A stretch of DNA of 64,000 bases from Sabellastarte sp. h YS-2021 (taxonomy: Eukaryota > Annelida > Polychaeta > Sabellida > Sabellidae), in assembly GCA_964017235.1 (NCBI GenBank), contig OZ024933.1, positions 7,567,962 through 7,631,961 of the forward strand. Reading direction: 5' to 3'. The notes under the pieces are model-generated. The model ran no database searches and was not told the origin of the DNA. It saw only the letters and a program-made list of their open reading frames with translations. The position numbers and the translations under genes are program-made. Position 1 is the stretch's first letter. Every line of letters begins with the position of its first letter. This document shows positions 8,176 through 20,069 of this stretch, one piece after another.

Positions 8176-11100
8176 ATTATAAAGAGACGTTATGTAAGCT
8201 CACTTACAAAAAACAGGTAGGCTTTTTGGAGAGTCTTCTGTGACATCGGAAATATGTCAGAATTTTAATGTTAATAACACAATCAGCTCAGATAGTAATT
8301 ACAAATAGCAAATTTCAGGAATAACTGACACAGTTGATTTTATTGCAATATTAAAAGAAGTGTAATTGTATGATTTGTCTAATACAGACACAAAGGTGTA
8401 GCAACACACTGGAAACTCAAGAGAAATGCAGACATAAGAAACTGAAAAAACAGATGTGGAAATTTTGGTGAATTTCCTAATACTATGCATTGAGAAGTAA
8501 AAGTGAAGGATTCTATATTAGACTAGCAAATTTTAAAAATACTTTACGGGATGTTGTATGCTAAATACTTGTTTAATTTACAACTAAACATGTTTTTTCA
8601 CTATTGTTTACAAATGTTTAAATCAAGTTAGAATAGAAAAATACTTGTCTGTATGATTTCTGAAATGCCTTTTGAGAATGTGATATTTATTGTTATGGTA
8701 TACCCCTTCCTTTTATTAGTTTATGTCCTTTTATTAGATATCTTTTGTAATTTTATTGTATTATGTATGATTTTACTGACATTGAAACATGTTAACAATT
8801 GTCTTGTAAGTAGTAAACCGAAGTTTAGTGACTTTGCATAGGCCTTTTAAAAAAGGAATATTGTTGTGTCACAGATATTTGCATGGGTGTACATCACCTC
8901 AAGATGTATATATTGTGTGAAAGAAGTGTCTTGGGGATAAGTTTGTGAGAGAATTTGTTTTGTATTTTACCACCATGTCAAAATCTTAAGTTGTAATATC
9001 TTTTTTGTTTATTTTCATATTAATATAATTTTTGAAGCAATTATAAATATTTTGTGCTATGAATTATATAAATTCAAAACTACAGAAATCGTTAGTTCTA
9101 GATTACATTCCGTTCATAGATAATGCATATTTGATATATCTGCTACATGATGGCTGACATTTTTCACAAATTCTTTATTATGTTTGGAAACAGCTTAAAT
9201 CGTTTTAGCATAGCCTTGTTGGAATTTTAACTTACGTTAACATTTTCATGTACCTTGACATATTTTGGTTTGTGAAAATATGGAAAAGTGCTTCACATTT
9301 ACTGTTTGCAGTAAAGAGAAAATATCTAACACTTTGATGGTCTGCCATTTGTAAGACCCGCTGTTATAATAAAAATGACTTATCACAACTTGTCTGAATT
9401 TGGTTGATAAAATGGCTTTGGTTTTAGTATTTAAAATTAAATTAATGATAGTTAAAACAGTCTAAATGACTATTGGTCCTCTGGAAGGCTATATTTTGTT
9501 TAAGGTGACCTAAGAGATGTTAAAAGGATCTGTTCTGATATTGTATTTTTAGACGGATGCAAATCCCAATTACCTTATGTTTATGTCATCATAACACAGA
9601 CAAAATTAGCTTATTTGTCATACAGTTTACACCTGGAATATAGATTTTATCGCTGTTTTGATTTTGTTCAAATAATGTCACAAAATTAATAAAAGTGATT
9701 AAATTATGTACTCTTTTTTCTCTGTAACTGCAACCACCAAGCTTTTGTCTTCGTGGATGTTTCATATTATTATTGTATGTGTATGATCTTTTATATTCAT
9801 ATCATATAGTTGTTTCTTGTATGTAAGCTTCAAGAAAAATGTATTCTGTCCACTTCAAGAGAAACTCTGCCACTAACATTATTTAAATATTGAATGAGTC
9901 ATAATTTAAACCAATGAAATGTACAATGATAACTAAAGTATATGAGGGATTGAAGGCTTCATATTAGTCATTAGATTCATCAAAAATATCATATTAAACA
10001 AAAACTATGTAAAAGAAAAGTATGTATGAAGAATGTAAAAGAATTGCTGTGTATAATAATATATTCTGGTTAATTTTACAATTGTAAAGCCAACATTGAC
10101 TGTGTGCAAAAAGTACTTTTATTTTAGTATATTCATTAACTGGCATAAAATTATTGTATGTGGAAAATCTATATTCTGGCGCATTCTCTTTCATTATTTT
10201 TGTCTAAGGTAAGGCTAATTTGAACTTACTTAAGGAAGTCATAACTATGACACAGAAGGTTTTTTGATGTTAGGTTGCATGTACTTTCATAACTGTTTCA
10301 TTCAATATATATTGTTTAAATGTCTCTAGCCCCGCTGGCTGGCTTCTTCTGCCAAAGTTGAAGGTGTATTGAGAAAGATATGAATACTTGTTTGATCAAA
10401 ACAATCTCTCCCATGTCTACAGACCACTTTTTGACAGAATTGGCCCATAGCATCCATGAAAATATTGTTCCATGTGTTTCAAAAATTAGCCACAATAGAC
10501 AGTTGTTTCTTTTTGTATATGAGTGGTAGAGGCATTTTAAATGTCTAATGCTGCAACAAATGATTACGTTAAATTCATAATTTGATCCCCTTTTTGCAAG
10601 TATGACTCTTTAACTATATCAACTGCTTATATGTTGTGTTAATAATATTGTGTTTTTGTTTTTATGCTGATTATTAAAGAAAACATCACTTAGTTAAAAA
10701 TTACACAGAGAACTACATAGGGAAAATTGGAAATAGAGGAGCTACTTATTGTAGTTTTGCCAAATGGACATCTTATCTTCATCTAATTTTCTCGCAGAAT
10801 GTTATGAATCCTAATATCTCTAGGGAATGATAAAATCTGTCCATGTAACAACTAATAAATTAGATTTCAGATAATGTTAATCATTCAATTGTTGATATTG
10901 CAGTATGTATTAAATAGTTTTGTAATTGATGAAATGGCATAAATAAAGCTTATTTAATGGCCAAATGAGTTTTAATTGATTCCCATATTTAATAATATAA
11001 AATAGTAAAATAGGATCCACTGCATAATTTACAGCCACAAAAATAGAATGCAAAACAAGTCATGGAACTTCTTTAAATTCTAGTACTGATGTGATACAAC

Positions 11101-11283
11101 ACAATGATTACTTTTATAGCACTTGATGTCTCACATGATGCAGTCTTTGACACTGGTAGTATAATGAAAAAAAACAGATTCAGAATCAATGGGCACAAGC
11201 AGACCAATATCAGAGATGCTAGAAAGCTGGCTACTTGGCAAATTAAACACCAGATTTCTTCAGTTAATATTTAAATTTAATCC
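8176..11283 (+). other. Presumed long 3' UTR and intergenic DNA
   Basis: AT-rich, no coding signal, no repeat family recognised. It contains AATAAA hexamers at 9688-9693 and 10942-10947, either of which could end the transcript of the left-hand gene. If the second is used, the 3' UTR would be about 2.8 kb. Confidence 0.35.
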
Positions 11284-11297
11284 ATAAGATTTGGCAT

Positions 11298-11534
11298 GGG
11301 CCACGGTTTCAGAGTGGTAACACTCTCGCCTCCCACCTCTGAGGCCGAGGTTCGATCCCCAGCACGGCCTCAAGTGGGAAAGCTGGTAGTTGCTTGCCAT
11401 TGGTCGGCAGTTTACAGTACACAACCCTAGCGAACTGTATGTACTGGTTTCCTCTGCCCTTCCAACTACCCGTCGTGATATGACCTGTACAGTGTTGAAA
11501 GCGACGTAAAACCCAAATAAAAAGAAATATATAT
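11298..11534 (+). mobile_element. tRNA-derived SINE (family 1), intact copy with 14-bp TSD
   Basis: A full copy of about 237 bp between perfect direct repeats ATAAGATTTGGCAT (11284-11297 and 11535-11548). The head has an A box (around AGAGTGGTAACACTC) and the B box GAGGTTCGATCCC, then AAGTGGGAAAGCTGGTAGTTG, TCGGCAGTTTACAGTAC, CTGTATGTACTGGTTTCCTC and the tail GTTGAAAGCGACGTAAAACC with an A-rich end. The sharp TSD and intact promoter boxes make it one of the younger copies here. It serves as reference for the other copies. Confidence 0.93.
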
Positions 11535-11548
11535 ATAAGATTTGGCAT

Positions 11549-12079
11549 TACCAAGCAAGGTTTCAACAGTGGTAATCAAGTAAAAACTTTTCTTTACTTT
11601 TCTCATCGTACATCCCGTCATCAACTACATCCTGTTATCAATCAGAAACAAATATCTTCCTTTCTAAGGTCACATAGATGCATTTAGAGTTTGCTGATTG
11701 GAGAATCGAATGTAAACAAGCTCCACAATATTATCTCACAAGACCTTCAAAAAGATGACTTCAAAGCTGCTATAAATTTTTGACCAGTTAAAAATTTTAC
11801 ATCTAAATTACTAGATACTTATGTATTTTTTCCATAATTTTTAATCCCTTAATTCTAAAGTAATTTTTGCAAAAGTTTGTGTCACACTAAATGCATTTTT
11901 CTTCTGCAGATTCTGTTTATTTTTGTGCCAAACTACTGAATAGCTCTAAACTGCTCAGAATAGTGTGTACTAAACTTAAAACAGAGATATGGTATTTATG
12001 GGTGTTCTCCCTGAAAGATACACATTGTTTCTCATCCATTTTTACAACTTTAACACAATTGAAGGTGTTTTGACATATG
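11549..12079. other. No feature recognised
   Basis: Unique-looking AT-rich DNA between the SINE and the transposase relic. Open frames on both strands at 11891-12135 are mutual shadows without protein-like composition. Confidence 0.5.
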
Positions 12080-13315
12080 ATTGAAGGAAATCCTGACCAT
12101 GTTGCCAAAAAGGCATGGTCTACGATGCTGTCCATCTTTTCCTTGCATTAGAAGCTGAGGAAGCTTACTTGAGGAAGGTCACACAATTAAAGATGCTGCA
12201 AAATTGTACAATGTTTCCTATACCCCTTTGTGAATATCAGGCAGAGTAGCAATTGACAGCAAAAATCTAGGTCTCTCACCAATGCTAAGCCAGATAGAAG
12301 AAAGAAAATCGGTTGACCATTTTATGAATAAGTTCAGTATTCAATATAGATATTCCTCTTCTGACATGATGTACATTGCTGGAGATTAGTTAAATAGCAT
12401 GAACAGACATGAACCATCAAAGCCATTAACATATAAATGGTTTTATAACTTTTTGAAATGTTGCCCAAAACCTACTGTTGTAAATCCTAGAATTCTAGAA
12501 ATAGTAAGGGCCAGAATTAGTAATCCAGAAATTCCAGGGAAGTACTACTCTGAGTTCAGAGAAATATTTGATAAGTAAGATTTGATGAATAAACCTGAGT
12601 GTCTTTGTAATGCTGATGAGAAAGAGATAAACTGTAACCCACATACCCCCCAATTCTGTAGGGTGGACAAAATACCAAACCACAAGAGCTGAATCCCCCA
12701 AAGGTATTACAGATGTCAGTGCACCTGGATACTTTTTAAAGGGGTTAGATTTCTCCCTAATCACAAGAATACCTTGATCACTTATTGAGGTACACTAGGG
12801 GGTCAAGGTACAGAGTTTATACTTTTGATGGTCATTGATCACATGTTAATCCAGACACAATAGCTTTGACCTAGAGCAGTCCTTCTTGTCCTACCCCCAC
12901 CCACATCCTTGATGTTACAACCTTTAGATATTGCATGTTTTGGCCCCTTTTCCTGCCAGCATTATTTCGAGAATTATTTATTTAATTTCTGTTACAGCAT
13001 CCAGGATAGGTAATAAGTCGATATAATGTAGCTAAAATTAGAACATACAGTGTAGGGCAGTCACCATCATATCTGAAAAGTGCATTTCAGTAATGTGGAA
13101 CATATCTTTTTGACCCTACTGCCTATGACTCGGATAAGATAGGGTCAAATGCATTAATTCGGTGCTGTAGATGAGGTAGATACACCTGACCTATGCGTCG
13201 ATACTTTGGATCAGGAAAAAAGAACAACTCCTGTTGACCAGTCCCACACCAAGAAAGTCGTGAATGTTGAGAAAGTTAGATGTGGCTTTGTTCCACCAAA
13301 AAGTGAAAAACATTC
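12080..13315 (+). pseudogene. pogo/Tigger-like (DDE) transposase relic
   Basis: A series of frames on the plus strand follows a pogo-type transposase in order. An N-terminal helix-turn-helix piece reads EEGHTIKDAAKLYNVSYTPL (about 12175-12225). Next come VAIDSKNLGLSPMLSQIEE (about 12248-12300) and the CENP-B-like second DNA-binding part MNRHEPSKPLTYKWFYNFLK with ...VNPRILEIVRARISNPE and FREIFDK. The catalytic core starts with PECLCNADEKEINCN, around the first Asp. Later come a FDGH-like patch and QPLDIACFGPF after LPPPTS. At least four stops or frameshifts make it dead. Terminal inverted repeats were not located. Such enzymes cut and paste their own element at TA. Confidence 0.8.
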
Positions 13316-13318
13316 AGT

Positions 13319-13690
13319 TCAGTATAATCTGAAGAATATGTTGCCGAGAATATAACCTATACAAGCTACAGTGCTACACTCTAGGTATACATTTATTAAC
13401 GTGAGTAACGTGACAATAGTGATATCAGCAGGGGTGAGAACGAAGGGAGTGTGAAGTGTAGAATGTGGAGCTACACTGAAGCGTAAGAAAGCAAAGAATG
13501 CTATTAAGAATGTGGCCTTGTAAATTTTGGTGTCAAATGCCTCTACCAATCCTTGCAGCTCTTGCAATGGCATAATGGTGCAAGAAGTGATTGACAAAAG
13601 TTTATTAATATGCATAGACTTCAAGATGTATGAAATTCGTGGATGTTCTAGAAAAGAACAATATTCAACTCTAATGTGTGGTGGCAATTT
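13319..13690 (-). pseudogene. DIRS-like tyrosine recombinase fragment
   Basis: The 122-residue minus frame reads IRVEYCSFLEHPRISYILKS, MPLQELQGLVEAFDT and YKATFLIAFFAFLRF. It resembles the recombinase N-terminal/core boundary of DIRS elements, where FFGFLR-type sequence carries the first catalytic Arg; that arginine is present in FLRF. After it the frame drifts (VLTPADITIV is still recognisable) and the C-terminal His-x-x-Arg...Tyr part is not seen, so the catalytic tyrosine is missing. Confidence 0.7.
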
Positions 13691-14110
13691 TAGTGATTAT
13701 AAAAATACATGCCATTGTAGACGAGAGAAAATTCTCAAATCATCTTATGTGGCATTTGAACGCATTCTGTCGACTCAATTCCTTCAACGTTATAACTTTG
13801 GGGCAGTAACTGAAGCATGCTTTTAAGAAACCTCCCGGCTGGATGAACAGACTTGAAGTTGACCCAGAAGTGACTGCCATTGATACTTTGTTCAGTAACA
13901 TTTTGTTCCCCACTGACTAACCGTAGCCTTCATAGTCTCAAGTTTATCTGGGGGAATGGAAGTGTGTGATCAACTGTGCTTATTTCAATGCCCAGATATA
14001 GTACCTTTGTGGATGGGGTTGAACAATTTTTTTTCTTGCCAACGTCCTGTCCCAATTCGTTTATCAAGGCCAACAGAGATTTGAAAGCTTGTTCCACTGG
14101 GTGTCCCGAC
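13690..14110 (-). pseudogene. DIRS-like RT thumb and RNase H-like remnant
   Basis: Just after the RT block the minus strand reads HPVEQAFKSLLALINELGQD, then STKVLYLGIEIST (about 14105-13930), the typical end of the RT palm/thumb in DIRS and Gypsy-like enzymes (LGI.I). This is followed by WQSLLGQLQVCSSS-like and YNGM-like patches that match RNase H connection sequence only loosely. It has no initiator Met and holds frameshifts. Confidence 0.6.
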
Positions 14111-14116
14111 AGATCA

Positions 14117-14401
14117 TCACTGACATATCATGAAGTGAACTGCGTCACTGACAATATGGAAGATCTGCATTCTGTGATGCATGCCGAATGGAAGCGAGAC
14201 ATGAATGAACGCCCTGTTCTGCCATTCAAATCTCAACAGATCATATCCATGAGGATCCATGCATGTATGCCAAAACGCTCCTCTGGTGTCACCTTTATAC
14301 AAGTATATGCCTTGACCTACTTTCTGGATGTGTGCAGTAATGTTGTCAATTGTTGGGAAAGAAAGATTGATGTACAAGTTCTTACTGATGCCATCACTCA
14401 C
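14117..14401 (-). pseudogene. DIRS-like reverse transcriptase core
   Basis: The minus frame contains FPTIDNITAHIQKVGQGIYL, YKGDTRGAF (motif A; the expected pattern is D.R.AF), HTCMDPHGYDLLRFEWQNRA and FIHVSLPFGM (motif B, LPFG). This is the diagnostic palm of DIRS/Gypsy-type RTs and is clearly unlike the LINE RTs in this window. The YxDD-type box expected next is not seen in this frame. Confidence 0.8.
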
Positions 14402-14468
14402 AGATGCCCACTTCGGCCATGACAGGTCATTATCACTCGTCTATGTGATGTGTTAGACTTTTCTCTCA

Positions 14469-14684
14469 TCAAAAATTGAGGAATGCCCAGATGCCATTGG
14501 AGTTTTTTACAATGGCTTTGTGTTCTATTTCTTCACTATGGTATTCAGTGACGTCATCAGGATGCTCAACAGCAGAGGCATTACTTTTGTTGTCACAATG
14601 TAAGGATGTATTTTTGTTAAAATCAAGAGGGAATCCATTTAGTAACAAATCTATCAACTGCAAATCCCAATAGTCTTTGAGCAT
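14469..14684 (-). pseudogene. DIRS-like pol N-terminal segment
   Basis: The minus frame reads LKDYWDLQLIDLLLNGFPLD, then HPDDVTEYHSEEIEHKAIV. The pattern H(P/D)xxVxxYxxxExxxxAI lies just before the RT palm in DIRS-like polymerases. It is consistent in order and spacing with the RT block at 14401. Confidence 0.6.
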
Positions 14685-15256
14685 AGTCTCCCAGTCTTTA
14701 CTAAAATTCTAGACTATTGAAAATTTCGACAGCCATTGCGTTTTACCATATCATGCATTTTTTAGGAAACTGACACACGGGTCCTATGACTGACTAAACG
14801 TATGTATGAATTCTGATAATGGGACAAGACGAAAGTTGGAATAACTTTGTTGATGCCACCTACTGAACAAATTGCACTTTGCAAAATCATTGTCTATATC
14901 ACTCTTATTCTTGCCAGAGAGTTAGGCTTTTAAAAACTTGTACACACTTATTGTTTAGAGCAAGTGTTAATTGTTAATCGCCCTGTGAAAACAATACCCC
15001 TTTGTCTTGGGGACTTTTGACACATTTGTTGATCCATGAACATATTTTACCTAGCGTGTTTTATGCTCGCCTGTGGTATATAGTTATACAGACTAGCCCC
15101 AGAAAGTGCAGTCATTGTAATTATTGCTCTCATGTACTGGTTTCTCAATGCAACTAGTCTGCCCTTGACCAACCATGATACTTGCGACCATGTTTTGTTT
15201 TGTCCCAAGCCTCACTTTCATTATCTGTGTCAATGATTCATTGTGACTTTTGTGCA

Positions 15257-15523
15257 CTAGCCACTTTTCTGTAGTTCCCCTCTTGCAAAGAGGCCCCTCG
15301 CGTTATTTTTGTCCAGGTCACATCTGTAACAAAAACACATGTTTACAACCAATGCGCTAGTTCTCTCAACTAACACTTCATTCACATGCCCAGAAACCTC
15401 AGTATTGTTAACCTGTTGGGTCCCTGTTTGGCTGTTAAGATGTGACCTCACATAGCCACTCAGTTGGGGCTTATCTGAGTAGCCACTTACTCGTTTTTGG
15501 TGTTGCTTGCAATTACTTTGCAA
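15257..15523 (-). pseudogene. Possible gag/linker segment of DIRS-like element
   Basis: An 88-residue open minus frame, polar, with no recognised domain. It lies where the C-terminal half of gag would be. The only support is its position between the gag-like and pol-like pieces. Confidence 0.3.
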
Positions 15524-16061
15524 AATAGCAGTCCTTTTCTGTGTGGTTCATATGTCTGTCATGACCCAGACAGTGAGCACATATGTGCAACTTACCTGAA
15601 ACCTCACACAAGACCTTACCGTGTGCCTTTGAGTATGAACCATCCTGAATCTCTCTATTCTTGTTGAGTCATGTCAGTCCAAGGTTCCCCTCTCCATCTC
15701 ACATAGCAAGACTTTATGGGATGCCTTGGCACTGGACCATGAGAAATCATAGGCATCTTCCATGAGATCGCATAGATACACAGGCATTTGTTCATTACAT
15801 TTTGTTGTCTTTTTCATCTAGAACCCCTTTCATGAAACATGAACTGTGTTAAATACAATTGGTCATACGGGATCCTAGATATTGATATCCCACAAAATGT
15901 ACTCATGGAGCCAAACTACCCTATTTTTGACTACTACGTCCCTGGGACCCCTTTTTATACTTTTTAAACTATTACCTTAATCTGTTGTGGCACTAATACG
16001 TTTATAAATCTCAGCTACATCGCTATGCACCTGCTTCTGTATGGCTTTGGATATTTTAAGC

Positions 16062-16400
16062 CTACACAGGTAATGACATTATATCATCATCCGATGAATC
16101 ACTACTTTGAACAAAAGGCTTAACACTCGTGCTTTTACAAATATTATTACAACAGTTTTTCTCTGTATGCAACGTTCTGGTCCCCTCTCTCTTGGTTTCC
16201 TTCCCTTGTTCTTCAATTGTGTCCAGTCTCTGGTTCACATTCTGTAATTCTGTCAGGATCATCATTTGCAAACCATCACTACTTTCATCGCTATCAGACG
16301 AGTAATCAACCTCCTTGTTGTCGTCATGGTCACCATGACCTGTAGCGGAAGCTTTCTTAATAGGCAAGTCCATTTTTCTGACAACAGGAGGGTGACACAA
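16062..16400 (-). pseudogene. gag-like N-terminal region of DIRS-like element
   Basis: A 112-residue minus frame with an acidic Ser/Asp run (DYSSDSDESSDG) followed by a short amphipathic helix (MMILTELQNVNQRLDTIEEQ) that looks like a coiled coil, then basic and Ser-rich sequence. First ORFs of DIRS-like elements in invertebrates often have such an acidic stretch before a LxxLxxVNxRLxxIEE helix. The assignment is by layout and motif flavour. Confidence 0.55.
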
Positions 16401-16450
16401 TTACAGAACGCTTTTAAACAAATGAGAGTCTTTCCCTTTGCATTTTGTTG

Positions 16451-17825
16451 AATTCTTTACTGATCATTTCAAGGGAAGGGGGCGTCATCTTCAGATTTTG
16501 ATGTCACAAATTTACAATTCTTCCCAGTTGGGGTGTGGGGGTAGTAATGTCCTTGCACTTGCTACATTTTTTTTTGTTTTTCCCCATTTCACTATTTATA
16601 TAACGAAGTCAAAATTGACAAATTCAATCTTAAATTGGTTAGACACTAGTAGCAAGGAACAATAATAAGGGATGACCATCCCTTAGTGGTAAACCATTTC
16701 AAGCTTGAGATTGTCAATATCAGGAGCAAGTGATGTATAATCCCATACGGTAGAGTTCATAAAGTTCACAACAACGATGCAGCATTCCAATGGTCTTTCA
16801 ATCACAAACGAATGTACTTATTCAATGTATAAATATAAAAACTGTCCAGCCTAAAACAGATTAAAATTATAATAATAAATACAGAGGTCCACTATAACAA
16901 CAAATAATGTCGTCCTTTCACATTGCCCTTAAATTAAAAAGTGAAAGGGAAAATTGTTCCATGCACTGTTTATATTTGTCAGCCAATCATGACTCTCTTT
17001 ACAAGTTGGCAGGGTGTATGACTCCTGACCACAAACAGTCACCAACTACCAAGGATAGATAGCTTCTACTTAGGTACATCATCACTTTCTGGGGTGAGGG
17101 GACTGACAGACGTGGTGTCTAAACACCCCTGATGAAAGTCTTCTAAAACCCCTATTATTGCTTACTGCCATCTTTGGAAATATTTGAAGGTAAACATTCA
17201 GTAAAGATCCTGGAACTATGGTTATAAAAATGCTTATGATAGAATGTTTTCAAACCAGTTGAGAGTAAACATTTTCAAACATGATGGGTATGAAAAAAAA
17301 CTTGCTATTAAATGTTTTTAAAATATTTTCAGAGCAAACGTTAACAAAACATTGTCAACAAATGTTGTTTAAATATTTTGTGTATACTGTTTATCAAACA
17401 TTTTATGATGAATGTTAGAAAAACATTTCCAATATAACCTTCTGCAAACTATTCCAAAAAAGTTCTTATCTCTATAGTTTGAATGGAAGAATAAGGAAGA
17501 AACAATTTCAATGCCAAAGAAGTTATTCAAGACGATAATCCAGCGACAGTCAAACTAAAGTAATAACTAATAAGTGCTCTGGACAGGTGTCTCATGAAAT
17601 AAGTTTGCATGAATTTTTTTTCTTTTACCTGTTTCTACACTATTGTGGTTGATGAGGTCAGTTCAGCCATTTTGAGAGAAACTGGAGAAATATTGTGCTT
17701 AATAAGTCTCCCAAACTCTTGTCATTGCCCATTTTACAAGCTACATACAGTAGTATAAAAAGTCATAACACGTATCAATTAAGAATTATTTCATACACAT
17801 ACTTAAACAACTTTGCTATAATTAA
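16451..17825. other. Non-coding, likely element flank and repeats
   Basis: No open frame of note. The left part may be the 5' region of the DIRS-like element. Between about 17170 and 17430 the words AAACATTTT, AAATGTTTT and AACGTTAACAAAACATT recur irregularly, suggesting a decayed short-repeat array or the remnant of an inverted-repeat element. Confidence 0.4.
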
Positions 17826-18782
17826 CAGGGGCTGGTTTCACGAAGCCTCCTTAAGATAAAGGTCACATTATATTCTAGGATTGCCTTGATTTTCTCCCTC
17901 CTTTAAAAATGTCAGTTTCACAAAGCCTCCTTCCTTACAGGAGATCTTGAAAACTCCCTTGAATTTCAAGGAAGCTAAGAACCTACCTTAGATTTAAGGA
18001 AGTGTCCTTCAAGGAATGTCCATTATCTTTAATGAACCTTTTAAGGTGAATTTACATAAATATATAGAACTTGAAACATTATTGCAAAAGTACATCCACA
18101 AACAGTGTTTTACTTTTTATATTCATACAATTTGGTTGTTTAATTCTTGAAATATTGATGTTCAAACTTTTGAAGTGAGAAACATATTCATGGAGTTTCC
18201 TTGGACATAAAGGGCCCCTCCCTTACTTTGGGTAAAAAATTGTCATGTGACCTACTGTATTAATTTGCAAAATATAATCACAACCAATCTGCATTTTACA
18301 AAATTTATTAAAATATAGTAAATATAGATTTACTGACTTTACTGATCTTTAACAGTGTTACAATAAGGACATTGCCTCCATAAGGTAATTTAGGTACAAA
18401 ATAAGTGCACAAGTACACATGTACTTACAGTGAACGAAAAACATTGGTGTGGTTATAGGTTTTGGAAACAACTCCCAAAAGAAATAAAAATGCAAATAAT
18501 GTATCTGAAAATTAAAATGTACCTAATGTACCAAAATTAAAATAGTTAAAATGCTAAAATGCAATTTACTCTCTTAATATTTAAAACAAATTATGTGAAT
18601 TTTATATAAGCCATGGAGGGGAAATTCCAAGCAGTGTGGTTATGCAGGGAATCGCTCTTCCTTTATTTTGAGGAAAATCTTTGGTAAGGTGGAATAAAGG
18701 AAACTTCGTGAAAGGTTAGAAATTCCCCTTCCTTTACTTTAAGGAAGGAAAAACAAAGGAGGCTTTGTGAAACTGGCCCCTG
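17826..18782. mobile_element. 957-bp MITE-like element with 27-bp TIRs
   Basis: The left end CAGGGGCTGGTTTCACGAAG (17826) and the right end, read on the minus strand as CAGGGGCCAGTTTCACAAAG (ending at 18782), match at 24 of 27 positions through CCTCCTT. No protein is encoded. A second, internal copy of the terminal motif (GTCAGTTTCACAAAGCCTCC) starts near 17911, and the interior has several AAGGAAG/CTTCCTT words. No clear TSD. Non-autonomous DNA transposon. Confidence 0.8.
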
Positions 18783-19250
18783 GACACAAATTTATCTCAA
18801 GCAAGCCATTATACTGGGTTTTTTACCAACAACCACCAGACCGTCCTTCCTCCGTTTGTTATTAAACTCAGAGTTGGAGTTGGATCTTTACTCACAGTCC
18901 CACCTCTTACTACACATTTTATCACACTTCGTCTTGTTTACTCAAGTGACTAAAGTGATGTTCTGATTTAAAATGTACTCATATATTGCATTACAATCAT
19001 TTGATATCTGCAATCTTGTCATTTAAAATTTACCATTTATCTGCATTTGCCAAAAATATATTGTTTCAAAATGAGGCTCATAATTAATGTAATGCGGAGT
19101 TTGGCATAAATATATACTCTACAAGAATAAATAGTCGGAGTGCTGTATGACAGACAAGGGTAAAAATAAATTAGAAAATATGTTAAACTAATTAGTTTGT
19201 TTTAAATAGTGCTTACAGAAATATTATAATTGGCGACAAAGTTAAAACTA
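18783..19250. other. No feature recognised
   Basis: AT-rich intervening sequence without repeats or open frames that I can support. Confidence 0.5.
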
Positions 19251-19970
19251 AAATAGTTTTTATACTCGCAAACTCGCACTGAAGGAAATTTTTAGGCATA
19301 AGAGGGTTTTGTAGCAATACCTTAGAAATAAAAGATCTAGCAATATTTTTACAAGTAAATATTAAATGCTTTTACTTGTATACACACAAAGTGAGGAAAA
19401 TACAAAGCAACAATGGGGTTTCTAGCATTTTTACAAGCTCTAGCAATATGTAACAGAGAATCTAGGACTATGAAGTTTTCTAGAAATATATCAGATGGTA
19501 GAACTTGTACACATGAAGACTTAAGTAAATATGAGGACATGATAGGTTTTCTAGCAATATTTTGCAAAATAGATCTGGCAATATTTTACTCTCTCCACAC
19601 CTATTGTTGAAGTTTTTTAACAACATTTTGCAAATAGAAGGTTAAATACTTTGTGTACACAAAATATCGAGAAAAATGAGACTGATAAGGGTTTCTTTTA
19701 GCAATATTTTGTCACCCCTCTGCTGGGTGAGATAATTGTATGGCTGCATTATTTATGTACCTCTGTGGCCTAGCGGGTATCATACTTGTGTAGGAACACA
19801 GAGAACATGGGTTCAAACCCAGTACAAGCAGATACACAGTGGCTCTGATGACCACTGAGTATAAATACAATACAACATACAACAACTCACGTTCTGTTGA
19901 AGTTGTACAAATAGATTCTAGGAATTAAGAGGCCACAATAAGGTCTCCAGCATTATTTTACAAATAGAAA
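19251..19970 (+). repeat. Degenerate minisatellite, about 110-150 bp period
   Basis: The phrase GGTTTTCTAGCAATATTTTGCAA, with variants, recurs near 19305, 19415, 19545 and 19690, and more weakly near 19950. Each is followed by a variant of TAAATACTTTTACTTGTATACACAC...GAGAAAAAT. Spacing is irregular and units are diverged. Short open frames on both strands here are by-products of the repeat. Confidence 0.6.
19757..19890 (+). mobile_element. tRNA-derived SINE-like element (family 2)
   Basis: The A-box-like TGGCCTAGCGGGTATCAT at 19766 and the consensus B box GGGTTCAAACCC at 19809 are spaced as in a tRNA gene. A second part, ACAGTGGCTCTGATGACC, then leads into an A-rich end. Cloverleaf arms are degenerate, so a SINE head is more likely than a functional tRNA. 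Different from family 1. Confidence 0.5.
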
Positions 19971-20069
19971 ATCAGGACAAAGACCCAACAAGCTTCACTT
20001 CATTTTAGGAAAGAGAGAAAAACACCCTGTGGTAGGTGTCATACTGGCTTATGTGCTCACTGGGTCATT

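Larger units (their letters stand above)
13319..16450 (-). mobile_element. DIRS-like tyrosine-recombinase retroelement, degenerate
   Basis: On the minus strand the order is gag-like, reverse transcriptase with an RNase H-like remnant, then tyrosine recombinase. This is the order of DIRS-group retroelements, which integrate with a recombinase instead of a DDE integrase. The pieces are in different frames. I could not find the split or inverted terminal repeats, so the outer borders are approximate. The element starts within a few bases of the end of the pogo relic. Confidence 0.75.

Noticed and set aside
8653-8841. Hydrophobic 62-residue frame that could be a membrane peptide
   Set aside because: Hydrophobicity follows from T-rich non-coding DNA; it lies in the presumed 3' UTR with no splice or start support.
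19757-19840. Possible functional tRNA gene
   Set aside because: Promoter-box words are present, but no good acceptor stem or anticodon arm could be folded by eye, and a SINE-like body follows.
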